DNA of 64,000 nt from positions 1 to 64,000 of the forward strand of contig JAFWEX010000072.1 of assembly GCA_017512705.1 (NCBI GenBank), written 5' to 3'. Both the position numbers and the translations under genes were made by a program. Positions 1-8,537 of this stretch are shown in pieces. Under the pieces are notes generated by a model, which searched no databases, had not been told where the DNA came from, and was given only the letters and a program-made list of their open reading frames with translations. Position 1 is the first letter of the stretch. Every line of letters starts with the position of its first letter. This DNA comes from Paenibacillus sp. Lineage in GTDB: Bacteria; Bacillota; Bacilli; Paenibacillales; Paenibacillaceae.

Positions 1-2
1 CC

Positions 3-290
3 GCAACTGAAAATTGTGCATCTGCATCCAGCCTGCAGGAGATGCAGCGTTATGCATATCACCTTGAAGAATGTATATCGCGTAAGAATAACGATGTCGA
101 ACATGCTCAGGTCAATGTTCAGCGGAATCAAAGCTTTCTGAATGGCAAAATGATTGACGAAAAAGTATGGCTTGGAGCGAGAGATAAGGCCAAAATCAGA
201 TTTCAGCAGGAGATGCTCCTCCGGGAACAGAACGATCTGGACGAGATGGCTACTGTACGCTTCGCTGCCAAAGCCGGACGCGCGAACTGA
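3..290 (+). CDS. fliJ: Flagellar export protein FliJ, C-terminal part
   Basis: The open frame enters from the left edge, so the N-terminus is missing; about 95 residues remain. What is visible is highly charged and helical, with heptad-like Leu/Ile/Met spacing, as expected for the antiparallel coiled coil of FliJ. FliJ is a small soluble component of the flagellar type III export ATPase complex that connects FliI to the FlhA gate. The assignment rests mainly on position: it directly precedes a YlxF/MotE-like gene and fliK, the Bacillus fla/che order. Sequence alone would only say coiled-coil protein. Confidence 0.8.
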   Translation, partial: ATENCASASSLQEMQRYAYHLEECISRKNNDVEHAQVNVQRNQSFLNGKMIDEKVWLGARDKAKIRFQQEMLLREQNDLDEMATVRFAAKAGRAN

Positions 291-333
291 TGTGAGCCGG
301 ATGCGAAGTTGTCTCGTGAAGGAGGAATGAACG

Positions 334-1272
334 GTGGCTGTAAAAGACACTGATATCGAAAAAGAATCCGGGAGTGGATGGGAAAAGTTTCTCATGATCT
401 CGATCCCGATTGTATTTACAGTAGTGCTGCTAGGTGTATTACTTACTCTATTTAATGTAGATATACGAAACAACGCTCTTGAATTTGCCCAAAAGATACC
501 CGTAGTCAAGAACTGGGTGCCTGATCCAGTGCTCGACCCTGAGAAGGAAAAGCTAGAGAAGAGCGAAAAGCAGGTTGAAAGTGCCGAAGCAACAATTGAA
601 AAGCTGAAATCTCAAGTAGCTACTAAAGAAGCTGAACTGAAAACGGCTAAAGAGGCTACTGCTGCTGAGACGCAGAAAACGGCTGATCTGCAAAAGAAAC
701 TGGATGAAGCCAATAGGGCGGCTGAAACAGCTGTAACAGCACAACCTGAAGAAGAGAACGACTATCAGAAGCAGATTAAAAGTCTAGCTAAAATGTATGC
801 TGATATGAGTCCGAGCAAAGCTGCACCGATTTTGCAAAATATGACGAATGAAGAAATGGTGTTAATGCTTGGTTCAATGCAGTCTACTGCACGGACGAAG
901 ATTCTGGAAAAGATGGACCCCAAGACAGCGGCGGATGTAACTATGCTAATGAAGGATTCAAAGCCTTCTGGTGATCTTGCTTTGGATGCATTGCAGTCCA
1001 GATTGAAAAAGGAAACAGAATCATCAACGACGACAACAGCAACTAATAGCAAGAATCTCGACAAAAATCAGTTGAGCCAAACCTTTGCCTCCATGTCACC
1101 TTCCAGCGGTGCCAAACTGTTGCTGGAAACGTATAAATTAAGTCCGGATAAAACATTGACAATACTTAATTCAGTAAATGATGCAACTCGATCACAACTG
1201 CTTGAAAACATGTCAAAAGAAGATTCGGTCGAAACGGCGAAGGTACTAAACCGGCTTATGGGCAATAAGTAA
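334..1272 (+). CDS. MotE/YlxF-like flagellar-operon membrane protein
   Basis: 312 residues. A GTG start at 334 follows the Shine-Dalgarno AAGGAGG-type site at 319-325. There is one transmembrane segment at about residues 20-40, then a coiled coil rich in Lys, Glu and Ala (about 70-140), then a region resembling the MgtE intracellular N domain (about 150-250) with repeated MSPSKAAPILQNM and MDPKTAADVTM-like helices. A second such helix pair (SMSPSSGAKLL) lies near the C-terminus. The layout matches YlxF in the B. subtilis fla/che operon and MotE-family proteins, which have been tied to motor function or assembly. The exact role here is inferred only from operon position. Confidence 0.75.
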   Translation: MAVKDTDIEKESGSGWEKFLMISIPIVFTVVLLGVLLTLFNVDIRNNALEFAQKIPVVKNWVPDPVLDPEKEKLEKSEKQVESAEATIEKLKSQVATKEAELKTAKEATAAETQKTADLQKKLDEANRAAETAVTAQPEEENDYQKQIKSLAKMYADMSPSKAAPILQNMTNEEMVLMLGSMQSTARTKILEKMDPKTAADVTMLMKDSKPSGDLALDALQSRLKKETESSTTTTATNSKNLDKNQLSQTFASMSPSSGAKLLLETYKLSPDKTLTILNSVNDATRSQLLENMSKEDSVETAKVLNRLMGNK

Positions 1273-1303
1273 CTCAATTGAATCATAGAAAGGAGGTGAA
1301 AAA

Positions 1304-2668
1304 ATGTCACTCGTATATCAAATGAATTCTGGAGGCTCTTCAAAGGTTTCTGGTTCGACTCAAGCTTCATCATCAAGTCAGACTAAAGGTTCAGTTGATA
1401 CTAATGGCGACAAGTTTAATCAGACGTTAGCTCAGTCATTGTCTGGGTCCGGGGTATCTGGTGAAAGCAATGAAACAGCTGCTTCTTTAGCAAACCAGGC
1501 GGCTAACCTGCTCAGGTTTACTTTCTCTTCAGAGAACGAGCAAAATGACGCCTCTTTAGGGGACATGCTAAGCTCACTTTTTGCTGAGACGGAGAAAACT
1601 GATCTAAGCGATAAGCTTGAGAAGCTATTCGGGGAAATGGATGGTTTAGATGAAGCTCTGGAAAATGATCCAGTACTACTTGCTAGTCTTCAAACCTTGA
1701 TCCAGCAAATATATACCCTTTTGAATAAGAAGTCAGATGGTGATACATCAATCCATTTGAATGAAGGTTCTGCTACTGATTCGATAAAAGCCGCGAATTC
1801 TTTACCTGTTGCAGAGTTGTCTCAACATCCAGCTACGATCCGTTTTGTACTACAGGATGCGTTGACACAAATTGCTGCTAAAGTTCAAAAACCGGATATG
1901 GCCGTGATGGAATTTGCACCCGAATTCAAACAGTTGCTTGATGAATTGCAAGGTCAGTTGAAGAAAGCCGGAATTGAAACAGATAGCAAAAAAGGTTGGT
2001 CTGAACTCAAATCGGTCCTTGATTCATTCTCTGTAATGAAGGAACAGGCTTTTCAAACCGCAAGTGCTACTTCAGTACCTGCACATGAGGGAGAGACGGA
2101 GACCCCACATCCAACGATCATAACTGCTGGTGAACTTTCTTTGAGAAGCTCAGGTACGACAGTTGGAAAACCAGCGGAGCCTGTTATGCAAGCATCACTG
2201 TTTGCTAAGGAAATGACACAATTTGTAGTTAATAAGCTGGATATCGTGCAACAAAAAGGATTTTCAGAGGCAACGATTTCACTCCGTCCTGAGCATCTGG
2301 GAAAATTGGACGTTCAGATTACATTACAGAACGGGCAATTGGTTGCCAGGTTTGTCACGGAACATGTGATGGCAAAAGACATGCTTGAGCAGCAAATGAT
2401 GCAATTGCGTTCTTCACTGCAGGCTCAGGGTATCCAAGTCGAGCGACTGGAAGTAACTCAGAACAGTTCACTGGGATCCGAGATGTATCAGAATGGCGGC
2501 CGGCAACAAGGGAACCATTCTCAGCAGGAACAGCGTTCACATGAGCGTGGAGAACATACAGATGAAGCTATGACAGCAGCTGAACTACAGGAAGAGTTGC
2601 GTAACTGGCGTAGTGAACAGGTAGAAGGCATTGAAGTTCGGCGTGATTCATTCAGTGCAGAAGCTTAA
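1304..2668 (+). CDS. fliK: Flagellar hook-length control protein FliK
   Basis: 454 residues, ATG preceded by AAAGGAGGTG at 1290-1299. The N-terminal two thirds is low-complexity, Ser/Thr/Gln-rich and poorly conserved, as expected for the molecular-ruler part. The conserved C-terminal Flg_hook domain lies at about residues 320-390, with the pattern ISLRPEHLGKLDVQI followed by a long amphipathic helix of Leu, Met and Gln. FliK is exported during hook growth, measures hook length and switches FlhB export specificity to filament-type substrates. It sits directly upstream of flgD, the hook cap gene it works with. The Glu/Arg/Ser-rich tail after the domain is typical of the family. Confidence 0.93.
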   Translation: MSLVYQMNSGGSSKVSGSTQASSSSQTKGSVDTNGDKFNQTLAQSLSGSGVSGESNETAASLANQAANLLRFTFSSENEQNDASLGDMLSSLFAETEKTDLSDKLEKLFGEMDGLDEALENDPVLLASLQTLIQQIYTLLNKKSDGDTSIHLNEGSATDSIKAANSLPVAELSQHPATIRFVLQDALTQIAAKVQKPDMAVMEFAPEFKQLLDELQGQLKKAGIETDSKKGWSELKSVLDSFSVMKEQAFQTASATSVPAHEGETETPHPTIITAGELSLRSSGTTVGKPAEPVMQASLFAKEMTQFVVNKLDIVQQKGFSEATISLRPEHLGKLDVQITLQNGQLVARFVTEHVMAKDMLEQQMMQLRSSLQAQGIQVERLEVTQNSSLGSEMYQNGGRQQGNHSQQEQRSHERGEHTDEAMTAAELQEELRNWRSEQVEGIEVRRDSFSAEA

Positions 2669-2687
2669 ATAGAAATGAGGTGAATAC

Positions 2688-3245
2688 ATGGCTAATGAAA
2701 TTGTTTCTACTAATAATGTTTGGCCGAATTACTCCGCTGCCAATAAAGCAACGACAAGTGCTGCGACCAAAGAATTGGGTAAAGATCAGTTTCTCAAAAT
2801 TTTGATTACCCAGTTGCAAAATCAGGATCCGATGCAGCCGATGGAAGATAAAGAATTCATCGCTCAAATGGCACAGTTCAGCTCGGTCGAGCAGTTGGTT
2901 AACATTTCAACACAGCTTAAAACGTTGAATCAGTCACTTGGAGCCGTATCAAGCATGATCGGTATGGAGATCAGCTGGATTTCATCGGATAAAACGGAAA
3001 AAGGTACTCTTCGTCAAGGCATCGTAGACTCTATCATTGTAAGGGATAGTGTTCAATACGCGAAGGTAGGCAAAGATGAAATCAAGCTGGATGAGATTAT
3101 TCAGGTGAATCTTGCAAAAGAGGCTGAAGAGAATAAGGTGCCTCTCCAAAATATTCAAAGTGATTCCGAAAATGTAGAACTTTCAGAGCCTTCGGGTGTT
3201 AAAGCAGATTCTAGTGAATCCAAAGATCGTGAGAACACGATATGA
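2688..3245 (+). CDS. flgD: Flagellar hook assembly scaffold FlgD
   Basis: 185 residues. The diagnostic N-terminal export/hook-cap region is at residues 30-72: KELGKDQFLKIL, then QLQNQDPMQPMEDKEF and MAQFSSVEQL. FlgD forms the temporary cap on which hook subunits polymerise outside the cell. The protein is shorter than enteric FlgD and lacks most of the C-terminal Tudor/FnIII-like domain, which is normal for Bacillus-type FlgD. It ends in an acidic, Ser-rich tail of about 40 residues. The stop overlaps the next gene by 4 nt (ATGA), implying translational coupling. Confidence 0.94.
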   Translation: MANEIVSTNNVWPNYSAANKATTSAATKELGKDQFLKILITQLQNQDPMQPMEDKEFIAQMAQFSSVEQLVNISTQLKTLNQSLGAVSSMIGMEISWISSDKTEKGTLRQGIVDSIIVRDSVQYAKVGKDEIKLDEIIQVNLAKEAEENKVPLQNIQSDSENVELSEPSGVKADSSESKDRENTI

Positions 3246-3625
3246 GTGACCGCTTAACAGTTGGACAATTGTATACAGGGCCGGTTACTCCAAATATACT
3301 TCATAAGCCTAGACCGGGAGAAGCAGCGAGTGTACCTGCTAAACCTTTTGCCCAGGTTCTAGAGGATAATCTACTTAAGCTTAGCAATCACGCAGCAAAG
3401 CGATTAGAACAGCGGGGTATTGAGCTGAAAACAGAGCAGATGAAACAAATTGGTACTGCACTGGATAAAGCTGCTGCTAAGGGAGCCAAAGAGTCATTAA
3501 TTTTGATGCAAGATATGGCTTTTATCGTGAATGTCAAAAATCGTACAGTGGTTACAGCGATGGATAGCGAGAGTATGAAAGATAACGTCTTCACTCAAAT
3601 CGATAGTGCTGTGATTATATCTTGA
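3242..3625 (+). CDS. TIGR02530-type flagellar operon protein
   Basis: 127 residues, starting inside the flgD stop (ATGA overlap). The C-terminal part carries the pattern SNHAAKRLEQRGIEL, then helices and INVKNRTVVTAMD, which I recognise as the small flagellar-operon protein family TIGR02530, found between flgD and flgE in many Bacillota. There is no signal peptide or membrane segment. Its molecular job is not established; the fixed position between the hook cap and hook genes suggests a role in hook assembly or export. B. subtilis appears to lack it at this spot, which I state from memory. Confidence 0.8.
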   Translation: MSDRLTVGQLYTGPVTPNILHKPRPGEAASVPAKPFAQVLEDNLLKLSNHAAKRLEQRGIELKTEQMKQIGTALDKAAAKGAKESLILMQDMAFIVNVKNRTVVTAMDSESMKDNVFTQIDSAVIIS

Positions 3626-3675
3626 CCGGCTGGCCCTTCTCGGGAGCCGGAAAGCCGCTGACCGACTGATGCGGC
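3626..3675 (+). other. Two tandem intercistronic hairpins
   Basis: Immediately after the stop codon, CCGGCT (3626-3631) pairs with AGCCGG (3645-3650), with inner CCC/GGG pairs. Four bases later GCCGC (3654-3658) pairs with GCGGC (3671-3675). No T-run follows, so this is not a canonical terminator. It is more likely an RNA stability, processing or translational-spacing element ahead of the hook gene. Confidence 0.6.
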
Positions 3676-3706
3676 AACCAATATAAGGCTGGGAGGATTT
3701 TATAAA

Positions 3707-4525
3707 ATGTTGAAATCAATGTACTCAGGCGTTTCCGGGATGAGGGGTTTTCAAACCAAACTCGATGTCATTGGTAATAATATTGCGAACGTAAATACGG
3801 TTGGATTTAAAGGAAGCCGAGTCATGTTCAAAGACATTATGAGCCAAACAACATCAGGCGTAACTGCTCCAACGGATACACCATCGGGTGGTGTTAATGC
3901 GCAGCAGATCGGCCTAGGTGTGTCGATCGGTTCCATTGATACGCTTCACTTGGCAGGCAGTCCGATGACCACGAACAGACCTACTGACCTTCGGATTAAC
4001 GGAGATGGGTTTTTCCTGGTTAGACTAAGCGAGGATCAGGAAGTTCCGTACTTAACACGCGATGGTAATTTTACACTGGATGCCAATCGTAACCTCGTAA
4101 CTTCTGATGGTTTATTCGTATTAGACAGTGGCGGAGGAAACATTCAGGTTGGAGACGATGTTGTTTCATTCACCATTGGACAGGATGGAACCATCCAGCA
4201 AACGATGGCTGATGGAACAACTGAGGCTGGAGTGCAACTCGGTATTGGTAAAGTTGTCAATCCATCAGGTCTGGAGAAGGTTGGGGGTAACTTATATCGC
4301 ATGACCGCAAACGCCAACCCTGATGGAGAACTTGAGATATTGACAGCGAACAGTACAGAAAATGGAACTGGAGCTATTATCGCGGGTCAGCTGGAAATGT
4401 CAAATGTAGACTTGACAAGTGAATTTACCGAAATGATCGTAGCTCAACGTGGATTCCAGGCCAACTCCCGGATCATTACAACATCAGACGAAGTGCTTCA
4501 AGAGGTTGTTAACCTGAAACGTTAA
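3707..4525 (+). CDS. flgE: Flagellar hook protein, short FlgE/FlgG type
   Basis: 272 residues. The N-terminus has the flagellar rod/hook signature MLKSMYSGVSGM and IGNNIANVNTVGFKGSR, and the C-terminus has the matching coiled-coil helix (LTSEFTEMIVAQRGFQANSRII then VLQEVVNLKR). The middle contains GDGFFLVR, the FlgG-like D1 motif. At 272 residues it is close to the B. subtilis hook protein FlgE (about 264) and to rod proteins FlgG, so FlgE/FlgG cannot be split by motif alone. I favour hook protein because it follows fliK and flgD. The start has a GGGAGG site at 3690-3696. Confidence 0.9.
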   Translation: MLKSMYSGVSGMRGFQTKLDVIGNNIANVNTVGFKGSRVMFKDIMSQTTSGVTAPTDTPSGGVNAQQIGLGVSIGSIDTLHLAGSPMTTNRPTDLRINGDGFFLVRLSEDQEVPYLTRDGNFTLDANRNLVTSDGLFVLDSGGGNIQVGDDVVSFTIGQDGTIQQTMADGTTEAGVQLGIGKVVNPSGLEKVGGNLYRMTANANPDGELEILTANSTENGTGAIIAGQLEMSNVDLTSEFTEMIVAQRGFQANSRIITTSDEVLQEVVNLKR

Positions 4526-4589
4526 TAACTGAGCAGTAATTTTGAAATCGTGGGGGAGCTTGCTCCTCCAATGATTGAGGGGGCTTAGC

Positions 4590-4811
4590 ATGATTTCAGT
4601 TACGCGGTTAAATGGTTCTCCCATGTGGTTGAATGCGCTGATGGTAGAGATCGTGGAGGAGACGCCGGATACCTATATTACTCTAGTAACAGGAAAAAGA
4701 CTAATCGTTCTTGAAAAGGCTGATGAAGTGATTTCCAAAATCAAAGAATACAATCGTGAAATTGGAGTTCAGGCAGCCACGATCAAAGTGCAACAAACGG
4801 AGGAGTCCTGA
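4590..4811 (+). CDS. swrD: FlbD/SwrD family flagellar protein
   Basis: 73 residues from ATG 4590, chosen over an in-frame TTG at 4575 because GAGGGGGC (4577-4584) sits just upstream and family members begin with MI-VTRLNG. The pattern TRLNGSPMWLNALMVE, then PDTYITLVTGKRLIVLE, is the FlbD domain. In B. subtilis the orthologue SwrD lies between flgE and fliL and raises flagellar torque for swarming; synteny is the same here. The mechanism is not settled. Its stop shares one base with the fliL start. Confidence 0.9.
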   Translation: MISVTRLNGSPMWLNALMVEIVEETPDTYITLVTGKRLIVLEKADEVISKIKEYNREIGVQAATIKVQQTEES

Positions 4812-5269
4812 TGAAAAAGATGATGCCCTGGATTGCAACGGCCTTGCTTGCAATCACACTCATTGTTGTCGTAGTTTTTGTATTTATGCAGGGACAGAAC
4901 AAGAGCGATAATACACATACAGCAGCAGCTGCTGAAGTAAAGAAAATGACAGCAGATGAAATTGTAGAAGTTTCATCGGAGCTTGGAGAGATCAAAACCA
5001 ATCTAGCAGGTGCAGATCATATTATTATGGTTAGTTTCTCTTTCAAGTTATCTGATAAGAAAGCCAAAGAAGATTTTGAGAAAATTAAGAGTATTACCGT
5101 CAAGCCAATTATTATTCAGGCGCTTACTGACACCAAGGCTGAGGAACTGAGAACAGCCAGAGGTATGCAACAATTCAATGAGAAACTGACGAGTCTAATT
5201 AATGAGGCATTGCCTGAGCCAAAATTGAAAAGCACCAGCTTTTCAGACATTGTCATAGCACCAATGTAG
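4811..5269 (+). CDS. fliL: Flagellar basal body-associated protein FliL
   Basis: 152 residues with one N-terminal transmembrane helix (about residues 6-27) and an extracytoplasmic domain of alternating strands and helices. FliL surrounds the stators and supports torque and stator stability. The C-terminus (KLTSLINEALPEPKLKS, then FSDIVIAPM) fits the family's end, where a short strand follows the last helix. The gene starts at the A of the preceding TGA, so it is translationally coupled to swrD/flbD. Next downstream is fliM, the normal order. Confidence 0.92.
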   Translation: MKKMMPWIATALLAITLIVVVVFVFMQGQNKSDNTHTAAAAEVKKMTADEIVEVSSELGEIKTNLAGADHIIMVSFSFKLSDKKAKEDFEKIKSITVKPIIIQALTDTKAEELRTARGMQQFNEKLTSLINEALPEPKLKSTSFSDIVIAPM

Positions 5270-5308
5270 TGAACAGAACAAGCTGTAAACCTGTAAGGGG
5301 GTGAGAAC

Positions 5309-6307
5309 ATGGTGGATGTATTATCACAAAACGAGATTGACGCCCTATTAGCAGCCCTTTCTTCTGGCGAAATGGACGCTGAGGAACTGAAAAAGGAAGA
5401 AACTCAGAAAAAAATTAGATCTTATGACTTTAAGCGGGCAGTTCGTTTTTCCAAAGATCATATTCGAAGTCTCACCCGTATTCACGAAAATTTTGCACGT
5501 TTTCTCACCACTTATTTTTCGGCCCAGCTGCGGACGTTCGTTCAGATCAATGTCGTGCAGGTAGAGCAATTGCCTTATGATGAGTTTATTCGTTCTATTC
5601 CCAAAATGACGATTTTGAACATTTTCGAAGCAGAGCCATTGCAGGGACGAATGGTAATGGAGGTTCATCCCAACGTGGGATATGCAATGCTTGATCGTCT
5701 GCTTGGAGGAATCGGTAGTGCTCCGGCCAAAATTTCAAACATGACAGAAATTGAAACGACGATTATGGAGCGTATATTCAGTCGGGCATTCGAAAGTCTG
5801 CAAGAAGCCTGGAAGACCGTGCTGGATATTACGCCAAGATTGGAAGCGCTGGAGACAAATCCGCAATTTATGCAGATTGTTTCCCCCAATGAGACCATTG
5901 CCTTGATCTCGCTTAGCACTAAAATTGGCGACACCACAGGCATGATCAATTTGTGTATACCGCATGTCGTTCTTGAGCCAATCATGGCTCGGTTATCAAC
6001 ACATCAGTGGTTTATTTCGGAGAAGAAAACGAAAGCTCCGGAAGAGTACGAAGCGTTGAAAACCCGGGTGCATAAGGCGAAATTACCTATTATAGCCGAG
6101 CTTGGTGAGTCCAGAATTTCGATAGCCGAGTTTTTAGGATTATCGGTAGGCGACGTCATTACGCTTAATAAACCGGTGGAAGAGGGGCTTTCCATTAAAG
6201 TTGGTGACAGACTGAAGTATGTCGGCAGTCCGGGAACCATTAAGGACCGTGTGGCTGTGCAAATAGATCAAATTGTCACCGAAGGAGTTGAAGAATTTGA
6301 CGAGTAA
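5309..6307 (+). CDS. fliM: Flagellar motor switch protein FliM
   Basis: 332 residues. The N-terminal CheY-P binding peptide LSQNEIDALL is at residues 5-14. The middle domain is CheC-like, with the GGIG loop after DRLL, and the C-terminal SpoA/FliN domain ends in a beta-rich segment (GDVITLNKPVEEGLSIKVGDRLKY). FliM forms the C-ring with FliG and FliY and couples phosphorylated CheY to rotor switching. Shine-Dalgarno AAGGGGGTG precedes the ATG. The 3' end overlaps fliY by 11 nt if fliY starts at 6297. Confidence 0.96.
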   Translation: MVDVLSQNEIDALLAALSSGEMDAEELKKEETQKKIRSYDFKRAVRFSKDHIRSLTRIHENFARFLTTYFSAQLRTFVQINVVQVEQLPYDEFIRSIPKMTILNIFEAEPLQGRMVMEVHPNVGYAMLDRLLGGIGSAPAKISNMTEIETTIMERIFSRAFESLQEAWKTVLDITPRLEALETNPQFMQIVSPNETIALISLSTKIGDTTGMINLCIPHVVLEPIMARLSTHQWFISEKKTKAPEEYEALKTRVHKAKLPIIAELGESRISIAEFLGLSVGDVITLNKPVEEGLSIKVGDRLKYVGSPGTIKDRVAVQIDQIVTEGVEEFDE

Positions 6308-7595
6308 GGATTATTTATCCCAAGAAGAGATCGATGCTTTGCTGCGGCAATCGGAACCCGAATCTGATTCGGAACCCGCCCAGAAAACGGTTGATGATTT
6401 TCTGACGGAACTTGAACAGGATGCCTTGGGAGAGATTGGAAATATTACATTTGGTAGTGCGGCGACAGCGTTGTCTACGCTGCTGGGACTTAAAGTAGAT
6501 ATTACAACACCTAAAGTATCGATCATAAGTCGAACCCAGTTTGAAGAAGCGTTTCCGAAACCGCATGTTGCTGTCCATGTGAATTACGTGGATGGATTTG
6601 AAGGAATTAACTCACTGGTTATTAAAAAGAGAGATGCTCAGATTATCGCTGATCTCATGCTTGGCGGCGAAGGGAATCCGGCTGACGAAGATCTGAACGA
6701 AATTCATATCAGCGCGGTTCAGGAAGCGATGAACCAAATGATGGGATCGTCTGCTACCTCTATGTCGAGCATCTTCAATCGGTTTGTAAATATTTCTCCA
6801 CCTGGTATTGATATTCTCGACTTGGAGAGTGGGGAGGGTGTCACCAATCTCCCTTCAGATGAAACACTCATTCGAGTTTCGTTTCGTCTGTTAGTAGGGG
6901 ATCTGATCGATTCTAATCTAATGCAATTGCTACCGGTGCCTTTTGCTAAAAACATGGTAGAAATGTTAATAGGAGGGGCTCAAGAGTCCACATCTAATGC
7001 ACCTGTAAATTCGGCGCTAGAGTCTCCATCGATTCCAACTGCACCACCTGTAACACCTGAGGCAGCACCAGCGCCACCACCGATTATGGAGCAACCAGCG
7101 GCTCAACAACAGATGCCTCCACATGTTCCACAGCAGCCAGTTCAAGACTACAGTGGGTATGGACAGACACCTATGGAGATGCCACAAGGTATGCCTCCAC
7201 AGCAGCCGTATGGTATGCCACCACAGCAACCATACGGAGCACCTCAACACTATGGTGGCGCACCAAATAGGAACGTGAATGTACAACCTGTTCAATTTGC
7301 CAACTTGCAAAATGGGGCTTACGGTCAGGTTGACGAGAACAATTTGAATTTATTGATGGACATTCCCCTTAAAGTCACCGTAGAATTAGGGAGGACCCAA
7401 AAGCAAATTAAAGATATATTGGAATTATCGCAAGGTTCGATTGTCGAACTGGACAAGTTGGCTGGTGAACCTGTCGATATCCTCGTTAATAACAAGTTGA
7501 TTGCCAAGGGAGAAGTTGTCGTTATTGACGAAAACTTTGGTGTTCGTGTTATCGATATCGTTAGCCAATGGGACCGCATTCAGAAATTACAATAA
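6297..7595 (+). CDS. fliY: Motor switch phosphatase FliY
   Basis: 432 residues from TTG 6297; GAAGGAG at 6281-6287 gives correct spacing, which is why I prefer it to TTG 6273. The N-terminal CheY-binding peptide contains EEIDALL (10-16). Two CheC-type phosphatase motifs follow: DALGEIGN with a downstream Pro, and SAVQEAMNQ. A Pro/Gln/Met-rich linker spans about residues 238-335, with repeats of PPQQPYG, before a C-terminal FliN/SpoA domain that joins the C-ring. FliY removes phosphate from CheY-P at the switch in Bacillus. Both phosphatase sites keep Glu and Asn, so activity is expected. Confidence 0.94.
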   Translation: MTSKDYLSQEEIDALLRQSEPESDSEPAQKTVDDFLTELEQDALGEIGNITFGSAATALSTLLGLKVDITTPKVSIISRTQFEEAFPKPHVAVHVNYVDGFEGINSLVIKKRDAQIIADLMLGGEGNPADEDLNEIHISAVQEAMNQMMGSSATSMSSIFNRFVNISPPGIDILDLESGEGVTNLPSDETLIRVSFRLLVGDLIDSNLMQLLPVPFAKNMVEMLIGGAQESTSNAPVNSALESPSIPTAPPVTPEAAPAPPPIMEQPAAQQQMPPHVPQQPVQDYSGYGQTPMEMPQGMPPQQPYGMPPQQPYGAPQHYGGAPNRNVNVQPVQFANLQNGAYGQVDENNLNLLMDIPLKVTVELGRTQKQIKDILELSQGSIVELDKLAGEPVDILVNNKLIAKGEVVVIDENFGVRVIDIVSQWDRIQKLQ

Positions 7596-7623
7596 GCACA
7601 ATCTAGGGAGGATTTGAATCAAC

Positions 7624-7989
7624 ATGGCAAACCGAATTTTAGTCGTAGACGACGCTGCATTTATGAGAATGATGATCCGGGACATCTTGTCCAAAAACGG
7701 ATATGAAGTCGTAGGAGAAGCGCCAGATGGGGTACAAGCAGTTGAGAAATTTAAAGAACTGCGTCCAGATCTGATTACAATGGATATCACAATGCCTGAG
7801 ATGGACGGTATTGCTGCTTTGAAAGAAATCAAAAAAATTGATGCTAACGCAAAAGTAATTATGTGCTCTGCGATGGGACAACAAGCGATGGTTATTGATG
7901 CGATTCAAGCTGGGGCTAAAGATTTCATCGTTAAACCTTTCCAATCTGATCGGGTTATCGAAGCAATCAGTAAAACACTGGGTGCTTAA
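7624..7989 (+). CDS. cheY: Chemotaxis response regulator CheY
   Basis: 121 residues, a single receiver domain. The acidic pocket is D9/D10, the phospho-acceptor is D54 (DLITMD), the switch Ser is S82 and the conserved Lys is K104 (VKPF). There is no output domain. Phosphorylated by CheA, it binds FliM/FliY to bias rotation and is dephosphorylated by FliY and CheC, both encoded here. The site GGGAGGA lies at 7606-7612. Confidence 0.96.
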   Translation: MANRILVVDDAAFMRMMIRDILSKNGYEVVGEAPDGVQAVEKFKELRPDLITMDITMPEMDGIAALKEIKKIDANAKVIMCSAMGQQAMVIDAIQAGAKDFIVKPFQSDRVIEAISKTLGA

Positions 7990-7994
7990 GTAAC

Positions 7995-8537
7995 ATGTTG
8001 ATGGCTCAGGGTAATACTCCAGAACCAGCTGGCGCAGGAATGAATTACTATCTACAGCTTGTATGGGTGATTGTTGTCCTGGCCGTCATCCTGGTCCTTA
8101 TTGTCTACCTTATCCGATTCTTGAACAAACGAAATCAGCAATGGTTTCGAGGTGGCACCATCCGCATTTTAGGAGGAGTCGGTCTAGGACAGAACAAGTC
8201 ACTGCAAATTTTAGAGATTGGCGGAAACGTTTATTTGATTGGTGTGGGCGATAATATACAGTTGCTCGATAAGGTTTCGGATCTGGAAGAAGCTCAGAGA
8301 ATTATAGATTCCTTTGAAAAGGATGCTGCTTCACAGCAAGGGAGTCTATCACCTATCATCGCCAAGCTCGCTAAACGTCTTCGTAAAGAAGAACCGCCTC
8401 GGGAAATGGAAATTGAGGACACCACTTCTTTTCATGAGATGTTTGAATCCAAACTTCGGCAGATGCCAAACCGTAAAGAGAAGATGGAAAAGCTCCTGGA
8501 TCAAGACAATACTACAGATCGGTCGAGGGATTCATGA
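7995..8537 (+). CDS. fliO: Flagellar biosynthesis protein FliO (FliZ)
   Basis: 180 residues. A membrane helix spans about residues 18-44 (LVWVIVVLAVILVLIVYLI), followed by a cytoplasmic domain with GLGQNKSLQILEIGGNVYLIGVGDNIQLL, the FliO signature, then a charged tail. FliO assists assembly of the FliP ring of the export gate. No strong ribosome-binding site precedes ATG 7995, only 5 nt after the cheY stop; an alternative ATG is at 8001. The 3' end overlaps fliP by 4 nt. Confidence 0.88.
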   Translation: MLMAQGNTPEPAGAGMNYYLQLVWVIVVLAVILVLIVYLIRFLNKRNQQWFRGGTIRILGGVGLGQNKSLQILEIGGNVYLIGVGDNIQLLDKVSDLEEAQRIIDSFEKDAASQQGSLSPIIAKLAKRLRKEEPPREMEIEDTTSFHEMFESKLRQMPNRKEKMEKLLDQDNTTDRSRDS

